DNA of 59,465 nucleotides from Saksenaea vasiformis B4078. Taxonomy: Eukaryota > Mucoromycota > Mucoromycetes > Mucorales > Saksenaeaceae. Both the position numbers and the translations under genes were made by a program. Where the stretch lies: positions 1 through 59,465 of the forward strand of contig JNDT01002312.1 of NCBI GenBank assembly GCA_000697055.1, given 5' to 3'. Shown in pieces: positions 9,732-23,178 of the stretch (positions within the stretch are counted from its first letter, which is position 1; each line of letters starts with the position of its first letter). Below the pieces are notes generated by a model. The model had not been told where the DNA came from. It searched no databases and worked only from the letters and a program-made list of their open reading frames with translations.

Positions 9732-12700
9732 ATGGATCCAGACGCGTCCCGTAAGTTAAGATGATTCATCATAAATATTTACACCTGATTTTCCTTTTTT
9801 GAAGTTATCACCAAAATAGACATGCAAAACACCATGCTGGCATGGTCACAAAAGCAACTCGAGAACTACGTCGAGCTATCTTTGCTGCCTCCTCTCCGCG
9901 ACCTTACTACTGAGTCTTGGCAAGACGGAAGTGCGTTCTTGTGCCTTGGTCATCGCTATTTTCCAGACTGTGTACCTAATCTTGTTGGCATGCTCCATGA
10001 GAAGAATCCACAACACAATTTGTCCGCAGCTCTCAAACTCTTCTCAGAACGTCTGCATGTCATTGCACCGACAGAGCTCCTGGACGAAGGCGTTATCACT
10101 TCGTATTTGTACGAACTACGCAAGACGATAGAGCAGACAGAGACGGTGGATATGCAGCAACTCAGCATTGGTGAAAGCACAGTGTTTGACGAAGAATTTG
10201 AACAGCATGCAACGTTAGTGCTTAGCAAGATATGTCAGTTGCGGACGCAACTGAACGACCTGTCGTTTCGACACCAGAGTCCTCGTGAGGGAAGTACTTC
10301 CGCGACGACAGCCACACGTTCCTCTTCTCGTGCGACTTCCCCGTTCCCACGAGAAACAGGCGTATTGGATGACAAAGAAACATCCACAGCTGATACCGAT
10401 GAACAGCAGCCGCCGCCGCCGCAGCAGCAGCAGCAAATTAGCCCGCACGATACCCGATCGGTACAGCATACGGATGACCTGACTCATTACCAGACAAGTC
10501 TCCAAGATTTTGAAGCCAGCTTGGCTACGCTGGAGTCCAAAGAATTGGCTGATTTTCGGGCTTATGTCCAAACAATGCCTGAGGACGCTCGAACAAACCC
10601 CGAAATCAGCGCACGGATTCAAGCCATTGATGCAGCACATGATGCGCTTATCGTGCAGCTGCAGAAAGGTGCCACAGACCTCGATACGATGCGCAGCAGC
10701 ATGATATTTTCTCAGATTACCACGCCTATTCGCAACGAGCTTGAATTCATACAAGCAAAGATGCTGAAAACGACAACAACAGATACGGGCATACAGGACC
10801 TGGAGGAACGTTCGCGAAATGCTGGCCTGATGATCAGTAAGGTGGAGGCACAATATGCCGATCTTCTGAACAGTGCAAGTGATGAGCACAACTCGTACCA
10901 CATCCACTTCGACCTGTTGGTTCAAAAATACAAACTCATCTGCGCTTGGGTAGACGATGTCCGAGTCTGGTTTGTAGAAGCTGAACGTATTCGACAATGG
11001 ATTGAAGAACGCATTCGTATTTTGGAATCAAAGCATGCTGTCGATGCACTCGAAATGATTGAAATCGAATATACGATGGCTGAGGTTGATGCTATCAATG
11101 CGGAACACGAGAATCTTGAGAAGGAAGTCGAAAAATTTGACAAGGAAGACATGACACGTTTGCGTGCACATGTAAAGGCATTGACTGGGAAGGAGCGCGG
11201 CCAAAAAGATCTTAGCCCTGCAGATACAACGACCATTGAGATCACCTTCACCACACTTATGACGCTAGATCGTCTTATCCATTTACTTCGTCGGCGGACC
11301 TACGAATTGCAGATTTTAACGCTGCGAATGTTCTGGGAGCAAGAATACCAGAAAACGGTCAGTTGGGTGCGAGTTAAAAACGCTGAAGTGCAGACTTTTG
11401 TCCAGACAAAGGCACGATGGCGGATGGAAGAGTACCGGGAGCTTTCGGCGGATGAAGATGACCACCTGCGGCAAATTGGATCAGCCAATAATACCATCGT
11501 TGAGGTGCTTCTTGGATTTGAACAAAACGTAGCTGCTTTTGACCAAGGCCAGTTCGCAGCCGCCGTTAATACGTACCAAGATCTGGATGATTCTTCGAAT
11601 GTCGAGTTACCTGTCCATTTAGAATCTCGTCAAGTTGCTGTGGAGGAAGGGTTTGAAGATCTCAAGAACCGCGTAGCATTTGCGCGACAGGTTGTGGAAC
11701 AACGTCTAAGCGTCGCAGACTTCTTGTATCGAGCGGATATGCTTAAGAGCGAAGGCGAACAGCTCCGTCAAGAAATCTCTGCCGCAGAGCTGACGGCAAA
11801 ACCTGGCGATACGGATAAAGACTTCACTGAAAGGACCCAACTTTTCCAAGAACAGGCGATACGGCTGGTGACGGGGGTCGCTCCAAGAATCACGTATCCC
11901 GAAGCCACCCATCCAACGGACCAAGAGGACAATTATGACGCAAATGAGGCGATTCGCAGTGCTGTGGGTGCTCGCAAATCATCCTTGGTTCTCTTTGGTG
12001 AGGCACTCGACCACAAACTGAGTTCGTACAAGCGTCTGCTGCTGCTACACAGACGTATAAAGCAGCTGCAGGACGAAATCGCCCGTATCCTTGGTTGGAT
12101 TGAGGAGCGCGAACGGAACGTCAAAAAAGCAAAGGTGGACGTATTTGTCGGTAAATGCGCCCTCGATGAGACGGATCTTGGCCGATTAAAGAAGGAGCGA
12201 GATGGCCAGGTTTCCAAAATGAATTCGCTCAAAGAGAATGACTTAACAAAGCTCGAACGCAACATACGCAATCTCGAAGCATCAATCAAAGCAGCAGAGG
12301 CACCCATCGATATCAAAGTCCTTCATGATGGCATGGAAAAAATTTCGCAGCAACTGTCAACTCTGGACAGTGTCTTACAGAAACACACCTTGGAACTGGG
12401 CGTACTAAGCACGCGAATTGCATGGGAAAGCCAGCATGCCAAGGCATCGCAGTGGGTCGCCTTCATGACACAAAAAATTTGGGACTTCCTTTCGCAAAAA
12501 GCTCAATGGAGACCAACAGATGCACTTCAATCTGGGGATCATCAAGAGCGATGGCAAGATGTGACAGCAGAGTTCGATGCAACGCAGAGAAAGATCGCGG
12601 ATTTTCAAGAGAAGCTATTTAAATCGACAGATAAATCGTTTGCAGAACTTGCACAAGGTTTTAGCACAATCCTGATGAAGGATGGACCTCTGGAAGCGTT

Positions 12701-15700
12701 AGAAGAGCAAGAACGTATTACACCAGAACATGTTCAACGACGCCAGAACATGTTGCACGAAAATTTCTCGCATCTCATGGACACAGTTACTTTCACGCAG
12801 GCCGTGATGGGTCAACACGCGTCCTTGGTAGAATACGTATCAAAGGTGAACAATGCACAATCATTCGGCATGAAAGTACTGTCCGATCTGGAACGTGCAA
12901 TTGAAAACGTCATGACCGAAGAAAAAGCGTGTCCATTTGAGGAGGAGGTACGGCAGTACGATCAAGACGTCTTCAACCTTTGGTCTCAATGTGGTTCTTT
13001 GGTTCCGTATCCGAGCTGCGCTGCAGGTGCGCGTGCGACTCGACCATCAACGGAGGACGATGACATTAACAACGAGATTAATACCATTGTCCTCAAGCTC
13101 TATGACGAACTGTTGCAGCTGAGTAAACGGTTACACGACTTGCTATCCTTATTTGGCACGGCCATGCATTTGAAGCATGAAGTAATCCAGTGCGCTGAGC
13201 GCATGAAACAGCTGGATGATCAGATGGTGGCGATCACTGCTCGAATCAGTTCAGATAAGGTGGATCTTGTTGCAGCGATGGATGTAGGCGCTAGCCATGT
13301 AGATGCTCTGATGGAAAGAAATCAAATCTATACCGGAGACGTCGCAAGACAATTAGCTGAGCTTACAGCTTTAAAGGATCACGTGGCGGATATCGAGACA
13401 TGTATAACTACGTCGAAATGCAAAACGGTCGATGCTTCCCCCGCCATAACGATATTGGCCGACTTACAGAGCCATAGTGATGAGCTGATCAACCTGTCGG
13501 CTAGACATTCGCTCGAGCTGATGGCCTATGCCTCTCGCGTACAATGGGAAATAGAATGGCGTGCTACGTATGATAAAGTGACCACTGTGCAAGATCAACT
13601 GCAAGACCTATTAGATCGTAAAAGCATGTGGTTATCTAGAGAAGCAGGTGACTTGGAGAGACCATCGCTGGATGAGCTGAAGCAACAAAGTGATTCCATC
13701 GAGACAGTTCTTGCGGAGCTTACGGGGAATGTCTTAAAGACGACGGAGAACGTGTTTGCGCGGATGGAAGAGCTTTACGCCGGAATATCTCTGGTTATAC
13801 CCGCCAACATTGCTGAGCGCCAACGAGATTTGCTCAAGATTGCTTCGAAGGCCCAAGACGCAGCTGCACAGCGTAAATGCGAAATCGACTTTTTGATCAC
13901 ACGAGACCATTGGGAGCGTGAAATGGATAGCTGCTTGCAGCGATGCAAGCAAAACGAGCACGATTTGGAGGAAATGATTCGCACAGCACGATGGACACCA
14001 GATACCGCGAAGGAAAATACATTTGACCTTGCTGCACTAAGCTGTAAAGTTGAAAATGAGGTTCACGTGGCCGCAGAGCTGTTCAATGGCCTCGAAGACT
14101 TGAAGAAGCACAAACAGGCATCCTTTCTGGCGGAAAGTACATTGCGACGCGTCCCTACTATGGAAGATGCTCTACAGCGCTCCGAGCAGCTCGCCAAATT
14201 TACGCAAGTCGTTCTGGAGCAACGGTCGATTGTCAATGACTGTCTTGCTGAGGCACTAGAACTAGAGAAACTGGCGGAAGGTACCAAAGCTAATTTCTTG
14301 GCAGCTGATGGTGCCTCCGAGGAACAGAGTGTGGCTCTGAGAGAATATAATCAACGACTGCACTTGTTTAGCGACAGGATTCAAAGCACTATACCCTATC
14401 CACTACGTGAACACGATACCTGTGGCCGGACTCTGGATGCTAAGGCAAACGTCGTTGTCCAAGAAACAATGGACGCTCGTCATTCGCGGTTGAATGAACT
14501 CTCAGCAACGTTACAGTCAATTCTACAATCCAAACAGCGATTATCTCGCAGAAAGGCTGCTGTTGAAGCTTATATGACTGAAGCGCAGGTGGTTAAGGAC
14601 TGGATCAAACCGAGACTCGGTAATATTCTTGAAGCGCTGGATATGACAAAGTCAGATGGGCTTTCAGACGCTGTTACAATGGCAGATGCGATCAGCTCGG
14701 CTGTCAAGGCCTACGGTGCTTCTTACAACGCACTTAGGGAATCTGCGCGCAAGTGCGAAACAACTATCCAGCAGGAAACAAAAGAATCCGATGACCAGGT
14801 AGAGGTCAATGAAGCTATGGATAGTGTTGAACAAATTCACTCGATGCAAGCTTGTGTGGATCAACTGTGGAAAGACTTGACAGAGAACACCGCAGATGCT
14901 CAAGTCAAGTTGTCTGCAGCACTTCGATTGGAAGAATACATGCAGCTTGTGGACGAAGTCAACCAACAACATCAAGTCATGAAACAACAGCTTAAAGAAA
15001 CGGATGTTTTAACCATCACCGACGAAATGTTGTCTGACTGGCAAGAAAATACACAGCGAATTAAATCGAAAGAAATTGAACGGATACATGATCGATTGCT
15101 TGTCGAACAGCAGAACTGTGCACAAAAAATAGGCATCACGGACGACGATATGAGTACAATGCAATTAGCCTACGATCATGTGCTACAAGAGCATCAGGAC
15201 CTTGTGGGCAAGTTGCAAGTGGTCACCAAAACGGTAAACGGTAACCGCCAGAAGGCCGAATACAACGAAGCTGCGGAACGTATCGAGATCTATATCAAAG
15301 AGACAAGTGATGCACTTGCATCTATGCGTGCCTACGGTGTTATCTCAGGCGATACGGTCCAAGATAATGAAATCAGTGAGAAACTATCCAACATGTACGA
15401 TGAAGTCAGCACTACCTTTGAGGAACACACAGAGCAGTTTGACGATCAACGTTCGTTCTATCGCTTGATTCAACTGCAGAAGGTGGAGGACATAGAAGAA
15501 ATCGAAGCAAGACAAAAGGAACTGGAAAGCTCGTGGAAGGTTCTGAAACGTGATCTGGCCGATACAGGGGCATTCGCAGATACGGTTGTACAGTGGCGCG
15601 ATCTGCATGGCATGTTAAACGAAGTGAGCAACGAGTTGCTCGTTGACGTGCAAAAAGACATTGATGCATTTTGCGAAGACAACCAAACCAAGATACCTTC

Positions 15701-18122
15701 GCAGCTTCACGTAATACACGCACGGTTAGAGGCCGCTGTAGCCGTAGCAAGCAAAATAACAAGTGTGTGTGAGGATGAGAATCGATCGCGTTTCCACGCG
15801 CACCATGACCGAGTGATGGAGATGGTCAAAACAGCCGAAGATGAATTAGCGAGCAAAAAGAAGTTGGCACTGAGGCGTACGGCCCACAAGGAATGTGAAA
15901 AACTGGCAGAGAAGCTCCAACATATGACTGAAAAGGAGAGAAAAGCGATCGAAATACGAATGACCTCCGTAGCGGAATCCGATGTGTTTGAACAGTCGGC
16001 CACTAGCGTTGAAAAACAGTATCGCAAGATGCTCACATACACTTCAGCAAGTGAGGAATCGTATCAGAGATTGTCGAGCGAGTATTCCTCATCGCTTCAG
16101 AAGAAACTGGGAGATTTGGTTCAAATTCATCAGTGTGAAGAGCCGATTGACATATCAGCAGTAGAGCAATCTCTGGCCGCACTTCTCAATACAATAGAAT
16201 CTGAAAAGGAATTGAACGATACGGTGCGACGAGTGCATGGACATGTCAAGGGAAGCGAAGATATCTTGACGTGGATCAACAATTGCAAGAACGCCATTGG
16301 AAATATTTCTACCGATACTGTCATGATGGATGAAAGAGAGGCCGAACTCGAACTCGAAGACGTGAAAATGAAAATGGAGGAATTCGAGCCAGTTGTCGGT
16401 GCATTTAAGGAGATGACCAAGAATATATTGGATGACAAGGCGGGCACTGATCAAGTGTTAGAGTCGCAGGTTGTGGATCATTTGAAACGATCTGTGGAGC
16501 AGCGAGCCCAGCAAGTTGATTCGAAATGGCAGGAAATTGTCGATGAAGTAGCCGAAGTGAAAACTATGATCGCGAGGACGATACAGGGAATTACTATTGT
16601 ACGAAAGGTGAAAACAGTGATGATGCTTCTCGGAGAGGCGCGCGACCACGTAGCGTCCTTGCAACTACTGGAAGATGAGGATAAACTATTATCACTAACA
16701 CTGCGTCAAAATGAAATAACAGCTGTCAGCAAAGAATTGAAGGCCATAGAATCTGAATCGACTGAACAACTGGCCTGCGAGATAGGAGAGCTTGACGAGT
16801 TGATTGCGCAGTTTGAAGAGACGGAATCAGCATTTTTACAGCAGCGAACCGAGGTCGATGCAGCGTTCAGCAGTCTGAAAGAAGCAATCCAAGCGAAGCG
16901 ACATGAAGTTGACAGGATACTACCGATTGGAAAGTATCTAACCATCACGGACGATGTTGAAGTTCTTCTCGGTTCACTTGAGGACGTAGTCCAAAAGGCA
17001 GCACCACATCGAGCTACAATGATCGGAAGTAGCCTTAGTAAGGCAGATCTGCAGGCGAAGCTGATTGAATTGGATGCAAGGTACAAATATTACGAGCGAA
17101 AAATAATCCAGGGCCTGGAGAACGCTGCCACTTGTTTGAACGACGTAACCAACGAGAGCGACAATCAACAGGCGAAAGAACATCTTGAAGGATTAAAAGA
17201 ACGGTGGGCAGCAGTAGAAAGTCAAGCAAAATCACGGAAGAGAGATTTGCAAAGTGCTATGGAAACAGCAGTAGATCAAGAAGAGCGTCGTCAATTCCGG
17301 AACAGAAAATCTTCCCTGCCGACACGCAAAGCAGCGTCTGTATTTAGGGAACCTTCACGAATCACACCAACAACAAGTTCCTCAAGTGTGCGGACAACGC
17401 CTACGATCTCGAGTCGACTTGTGCCTTCGTCGTCTTCTCCGCGACCAAACGGTAACCGATCGTTGAATCATCGTTACCTTACACCTCCTCCACTTGATCA
17501 TCACCAGCCATCCAAATCTGCAACGAGCGCGAAGCCAAGTATCCGCATCAATCGCCCTGCCCCCAATTCCTATGTTGCAGATCCAGATAACGATTTGGAT
17601 ATGGAGATTGGCCGCATTGTCAACGAGATTCCTTACAGAGTCAAGGTCAAGATGGTTCCAGGAGAAGTTGGACGATACTGGTTTGGCGAAGTCAATCCTA
17701 AACTATGTTATTGCCGTGTGCTCAAGAGCAAGATGGTGATGGTCCGTGTTGGTGGTGGTTGGACAGAACTTTCGCAGTTCTTACGTGACCATGCGCTGTT
17801 GGAAGGCGATTTTATACCCAAGCCAAGAGAAGAAGAGAATGAGGCTTCTACATTACCATCGATCCAGGAAGGATTCATCGAGACCCGACGCGCCAAGTCA
17901 CCTTCTGGTCGGCCCCTTTTCCGCGGCCGCAGTACCTCGCCCACTCCGCCCCCTGTACTTAATCGGTCTCAGTCCAGCGGCACGGGCTACAAGGATGGTG
18001 ACAAGTTTATTGCCGTAGATCGGCATGGCAATCAGTTGGAGGTTAAGATGACCAAAGCTGGAATCAACGATTATACCAGAAGACGAATAGCTAGAAAGAA
18101 AGAAATGCAAAACACGTCATAA
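9732..18122 (+). CDS. Spectraplakin-like protein: N-terminal CH domain, long coiled coil, C-terminal GAR (GAS2) domain
   Basis: Likely cytoskeletal linker. Exon 1 is 9732-9750 (MDPDAS plus one base); a 54-nt intron (GTAAGT...TTGAAG) joins in phase 1 to a single 8.3-kb exon, 9805-18122, giving 2778 aa. The choice of 9732 adds 12 residues that lead straight into the CH domain (about residues 14-115; conserved WSQKQLENYV, SWQDGSAFLCLGHRY and a C-terminal helix). Residues ~115-2480 are almost wholly helical and charged, with spectrin-like Trp positions recurring (WEQEYQ, WESQHA, WEIEWR, WEREMD). After a Ser/Pro-rich linker, residues ~2595-2675 form a GAR domain (VPGEVGRYWFGE, VMVRVGGGWTELSQFLRDH), which in GAS2 and spectraplakins binds microtubules. 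CH domains bind actin when paired or microtubules when single; only one is seen here. I infer a role in linking cytoskeletal systems or positioning organelles. Confidence 0.9.
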
Positions 18123-18889
18123 TAATAAACAAGCAGATCCAGGGTACAACAGCCGCAGTGTAGCGTGGGACATGCGTTTTGCCATGTGAATTTGACGTGC
18201 AGGACAGAGAAGGGGCAGGGTTGTTGTTGCACCAACGCACGAACCGCCATCTTTTCTGTCATACTATATAAATATATTATTCTTAATATAATGGGCAGAT
18301 GTTCATTAAGGGTTGGGTCAAAGGCAATATCTTGCAATCTGGAAGTGAGCCCTGCAAAAGTTTGTGCAATTGCCACCAACCATTTCGATCCACTGGGGAA
18401 AGGGGCGTAGCTTCTTCCTTATCATCGGAATCAGCTTAATCTGCATGTACGAGATATGGATGAGTAACCAGTGATTTATGGAGCAAGGCGGGTAGTTTCT
18501 TTTTTCCACATTTCTCACAGCCTCGCACCCCAATATTTTGTCATTGACGCCAGTAACCCTGCTAAAAAGCACTTCCTTTGGTTGGCCTACGAAAACTGGA
18601 AAAATTCAGCGCGATACGATAGACTTTGATTAATTAAAGCAAATGGTATCTGTCCTTGTGCTCGTGATGAGTTCTGGGAGAAAAAAAGCCCGCACTAGTA
18701 CCTTATTTTTTCATGGATCTTTACTTTCCCTACCATTCTTGCACTGGCGATTATCGAGAGGATAGGGACGTAAAGCTCGTGATGGTCTAGCTATATTGTA
18801 TGATTAATAACCCCTCTAGGTAACCGAATTTAATGAAGCGATGCCGCTATTACTTATTGGGAATTCAGTGTATGACAAGTTCTACAAAC
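18123..18889. other. Intergenic, nothing recognised
   Basis: 3' flank of the giant gene. TATATAAATATATTATT near 18265 could serve as its poly(A) region. No gene or repeat recognised before the Tc1-like remnant. Confidence 0.4.
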
Positions 18890-19662
18890 ACACTGAACAT
18901 ATCTGGTAATGCTATTAGCACTATTAATAACCAAAACGAAAAGGGGCAATCCGTTGCTAAACAGTGTTACGGCGTTTGGGTTAGTCGACTGTCGTAACTG
19001 GACCACTATTAGTTTCTTGGCCAAAGTTGTCGCAAAGGATGCCACGATCCACAAGCGCAGCGCCGTGACAGCTCTGGGTCATGACCCAAAAATTATCAAA
19101 GATGCACTTATTCCAGGCAGTGGTGCAGACACAGTATGCGCTGCATGCAAAACACTTTAGATGAAAGTTGTCGAACGTGCATAAGCGGGTTTGAGGGATG
19201 TTGGTGTGGTGTTAGCATGAGCATCTTCTACCGCTGCCGATTTTGATCGAATTCGAGTCGTTACCAGCAACATGGATCAGGATATGTGAGCACTCTGTCC
19301 GAGAATTTTTGCCCCTATCTCCGGGAGGTAATTGCTGATGGTCGGAAGGCTTAATACGCACTTCACGAGGACGGCACCAATTCCGTAGCGGCGCTTATGG
19401 TTGAAACAGGTAAACAAAATGCCCGACATTTTGGAAGTGGCCCGCCCGGAGTCCCGACTTGGACCCAGTAGAGAACCTCTGGGACGAAGTATGAGCTAAG
19501 GGCTTCCACCCAGAAGGCATAGCCAGGCGTCATTTGAAGAGTGGATCAAGATACTTTCAAGCATATGTAGAAACAGGGCGGAACCCATGTCCGGTAAGAT
19601 GTCAAGCTGTTATCGACACTCATGGCGTGCCCACCACGTACTGGATAACGGAACTCTGGGTA
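18890..19662 (+). pseudogene. Tc1/mariner-type transposase remnant
   Basis: Scattered frames on the plus strand show the anatomy of a Tc1/mariner DD34E transposase broken by stops and frameshifts. A helix-turn-helix-like segment (GQSVAKQCYGVWVSRLS) is near 18955, and ENFCPYLREVIADGRKA is near 19300. The diagnostic C-terminal catalytic block WPARSPDLDPVENLWDE lies at about 19440-19490, followed by a tail of the usual kind after a TGA. The Glu of ENLWDE is the third catalytic residue in this family. There is no open frame longer than ~60 codons across it, so it is inactive. Terminal inverted repeats were not identified. Confidence 0.75.
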
Positions 19663-20558
19663 TCAAATAAATACATAACGTATGGCCCGGTTCATGCAAT
19701 ATTGATAGAACATAGGAGAAGCATGGGTTCTCGGGTCCCATTACCATTTCTCCAAGATTCAGACCGCAGTTACAGGGTGACTATTTATCAAAATACTATG
19801 AGTTGTCCATCTAGGACATCTGTGCGCAATCAAATCGTATAGTTTTTTTAATCCGATAGTGCCTTCTCATTCTTTTAGAGTTCGTAACAAGTAAGTGTTC
19901 ATCCGAAATAATCTGCCCTTACATCAGGACCTGTAATGAGTACTAACTTGATGTCCTTCAAAGAGAACAGTTATTTAGAGGTATCCAGTGGAAATATAAT
20001 CAACCACAGCACGTTACAGAGAATGCTTTTCTGAGAACAAAGTCAAAGAAATAAAAAAAATTGTTCATATGTACCTTTAAGTATGTGTTGTTCTGGATGA
20101 AAATACCACTGAGATGCCTCACTACAAAGGTCAACTTATCCGGGCGCGAAATATTCCTTTGCTTAGGGGAAAATGAACTATCTCCTTTGCGCAAGGCTGA
20201 CCAGGGTGTTCAGTTGATGCAAATGTTTCTGCAGAATGTGGCTCATCCATCCAGTTAGGCCAATGACAGTTACAAAATGATTGTAAATGTTAACTGGAAC
20301 GCTGGATATGTTAAATACTTCAAATGCTTCGGAAAAGACAGAGTAATGTAGTGTAGTGTGGGCCATTTTCTCGGGCACGACGTTTAGCACGAGGTAAACG
20401 TGACCTCAATTTCTTTTCGGACACGATAATCCACACCGTGTCCAAATAAAATCTTTTTTATTTTGTTTTGCTATTTTTGTGCTTTTTTGATCTCCAAAGA
20501 GAGACAGTGCGAAAATACACGGGGACGCCTCCTTACTTCTTTTTCCTTGTTGACTGAA
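19663..20558. other. Intergenic, upstream region of the NDT80-like gene
   Basis: No gene recognised. The last ~100 bp before the ATG at 20559 are T-rich with CTTTTT runs and presumably include the promoter and 5' UTR. Confidence 0.35.
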
Positions 20559-23045
20559 ATGAACGTGCATGAGAAGGAGTGGTCAATGCCGGTAGCTGTG
20601 TCTACTCCCCAGGCACACTTCCATCCACCGCCGCTACATTCGCCACCAGTTCATCCTCCAAATCATCATCATACCTTCCCCTCAAACACCTTACCCACTG
20701 TATCGTCTTCCTCGTCTCCGGCTCATAATATTCCTCCTGTCGATATCTCGTCGAATTACATGCATTCTTTGTCGCATCCGTACGTATCTTTGCTTTTTCT
20801 TTTAGGGGCTGGCTGTCAAGACGATTTACCCGTCGTATCCCATTGTACTGTAACACTCAAACGATACTTTTCTCTCTTTGTTATTTAGTTCCGCTGTTAC
20901 TGCGACGAGCTCCACGGCAACGGCAGTTTCGCTTGCACAAGATTCGCCGTACATGACATCGACACAACAAAATTCCGAGGCGTCAGCGGCAGGATCGTAC
21001 CCAGGGTAACCTTAAATTTTTTTGTACGAGTGTTTCACTAACACGGTTCTAAAAAAGCTTTTCAAGGTCTCAGCCCACCACCCCTCAACCTTCAGGCTCG
21101 CCTTCGACTACTAGCGCCACGACTACCCCAAGTCGATATAACAGCAGCATACAATCTTCTATGGCAACAGTGGGATCGGCTCCACCATCACCCACGAGTC
21201 GTAAATTTTCAACACCAGGAACTTCTGTGTACGCGTCCAACGCCCACGCGGCTATTAGACGCCGCCGCAAGGAGTCAATTTACATCCAAGATGATAGCCC
21301 ACCTTTTGGCTCGACAACGTATCATGGTAATATCTACGCCTTAGACAGAAACACGGTGTAAGTTTTACTTTTTTTTATTTATTTGTATCCGTGTGTTTTT
21401 TATTCCCTTATGTGGCTCATGCTCAGCATTGTTCTTGTAGTCTTGATGTGCGTTTGTACGCGAAGATTGATCGTGGGTTTTTTATGGCGGATAATGATTG
21501 GACATGTTATCGCCGCAATTACTTCCAGGTTAGCAGTACCTTTGGTTTGCAAGGGATTGGCGTGGTGTACGATGGTCAAGACCTCCCGTGTCTTGTTCAA
21601 CACGAGGGTTTGCATCCTGTGCGATGCTTTGTGCTAGGCATTTCTGCGCGTATCGCCAATAGCGAAAAAACAATTACATTGATTCAGCATACCCCAAAGC
21701 GAGACAAGGGTCCGCAGATGATACCTGACCCCAAGCCTATTCGGCCGGGCGGCAATCTTGCTTTGAGTTCGGTTGGGACCAACCAGTCGGTAGTTACTTT
21801 TGAACGTATCCAGTTCAAATCAGCTACGGCTAACAATGGCAAACGACGCGCAGCGCAACAGTACTACGTACTGATTGCTCAGCTGTATGCAAAGTTGGAT
21901 TCCGGAAAATTGGTTAGCGTTGCCACCGTTCAATCAGCACCATTGGTTGTACGCGGACGCAGTCCTGGACATTACGCCGAATCTGACGCAAATGTTCGCC
22001 AGTACGCGGTGATGCCTGTACCAAATGATGAACATTCGCATCACCATCACCAGCAACAGCAACAGCAGCAACAACAACAAAACGCGTCGCAGCATCGAGT
22101 TATGCCGCCTGCGCCGTCGTATGTGAGACCTCATTTTGTGAACACCCCAGGTATGTTCCCACCTCCTGGTGGCGAATACTCTCCGTATGAATATCCCGGG
22201 ATGAACTATCCCTCGTTTGGGCCACCGATGTTGTCCGCACCGCCTACGCCGCAGCAGCAACAACAACAACAACAACAACAGCAACAGCAACAACATCAAT
22301 CTCCTCATCCACAACAGCATCAGCCGCAGCAACGGCAGCAACAGCCTCCATCGATGCCTCCGCCATCTTCCCAGGCACCGGCGCCTTATGATCATTCTTC
22401 GCAGCATACTGTGGCTCCATCGCCACACTTTGTTTCGATGGTGCACGACCGGACAGCGCCCGAATCGCCCTCATCAGAAGCATACGGAAATAACGGTACC
22501 GCTACCAATAATGGACATGGTGAATACAATGGAGATGCCAATGGATCATCTGGAAAGTATCAGGAACAACAGCATTGGGCACGTGTGCGCATGGCGTCCA
22601 ATGCTAGTAATGCAAGTGTGGAGAGTGCACACAATGGGCCTCCCTATATGAATTCTCATCACCATAACCATCATGAGCATTCATATTATTCCCACCCAGC
22701 TTATGCCGCTCAACACAGCTCAGCGCCAAACTCGCCCCAAGTGCAATCACCTGCTTATCCCCCATCGCCTTTTGACACGCGAACTGGTGTCCCAATGAAC
22801 CAAAAGTAATATTGCTTACAATCGAGTTGTTTCAAACTAACGTCTTCCATAGTCCATCGGAACGTCCACCACCACCGTCTGGTCTATACCACTCGCCTTA
22901 TCAAGAAGTCCACTGGCGTCAGCCACAAATGATGGATCCTAGCAGGCGTTATGCCGATACAAGACACCATGGATACATCCGACAAGAAAAACCAGTTCAT
23001 GAAGACGCTTTGAAGAGCGAACAACTTGTGAAGGAAGAAAAGTAA
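20559..23045 (+). CDS. NDT80/PhoG-family transcription factor
   Basis: Five exons: 20559-20779, 20889-21005, 21067-21357, 21441-22805 and 22853-23045, with phase-consistent GT-AG introns of 109, 61, 83 and 47 nt. They give 728 aa ending in TAA at 23043-23045. The N-terminal ~200 residues are Ser/Thr/Pro/His-rich and disordered. Residues ~210-395 form the NDT80/PhoG DNA-binding domain (LYAKIDRGFFMADNDWTCYRRNYFQ, RIANSEKTITLIQHTPKRDKGP, a terminal Y(Y)VLIAQLYAKL segment). The C-terminal half is low-complexity with His and Gln runs (CAG/CAA repeats at about 22045-22080 and 22250-22325). Family members regulate meiosis (yeast Ndt80), nutrient response and heterokaryon or secretion programmes (Neurospora vib-1); which role applies here cannot be told. 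The 3' end faces glyoxalase II. Confidence 0.9.
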
Positions 23046-23178
23046 TACCTCTTTTTTTTTCGTTTCTACTATACTATTCCACATTTCTTTTTTCTTTTCT
23101 CATTCTGCGTACATATGGGCTTCTGGTTTTTGTTTTATTTTGCTTGGTTGAATTTTTTTTTTCTTTGATCTTGTCCCA

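Noticed and set aside
10215..10997. Long antisense frame (260 codons) within the giant CH/GAR gene, and many similar minus-strand frames to 18110
   Set aside because: These mirror a coiled-coil gene with strongly biased codons; they lack motifs and are best explained as shadows of the sense frame.
21934..22651. Leu-, Asn- or Arg-rich frames on both strands across the NDT80-like gene
   Set aside because: They are alternative-frame readings of the CAG/CAA (Gln) and CAT/CAC (His) repeats in the real coding exon.
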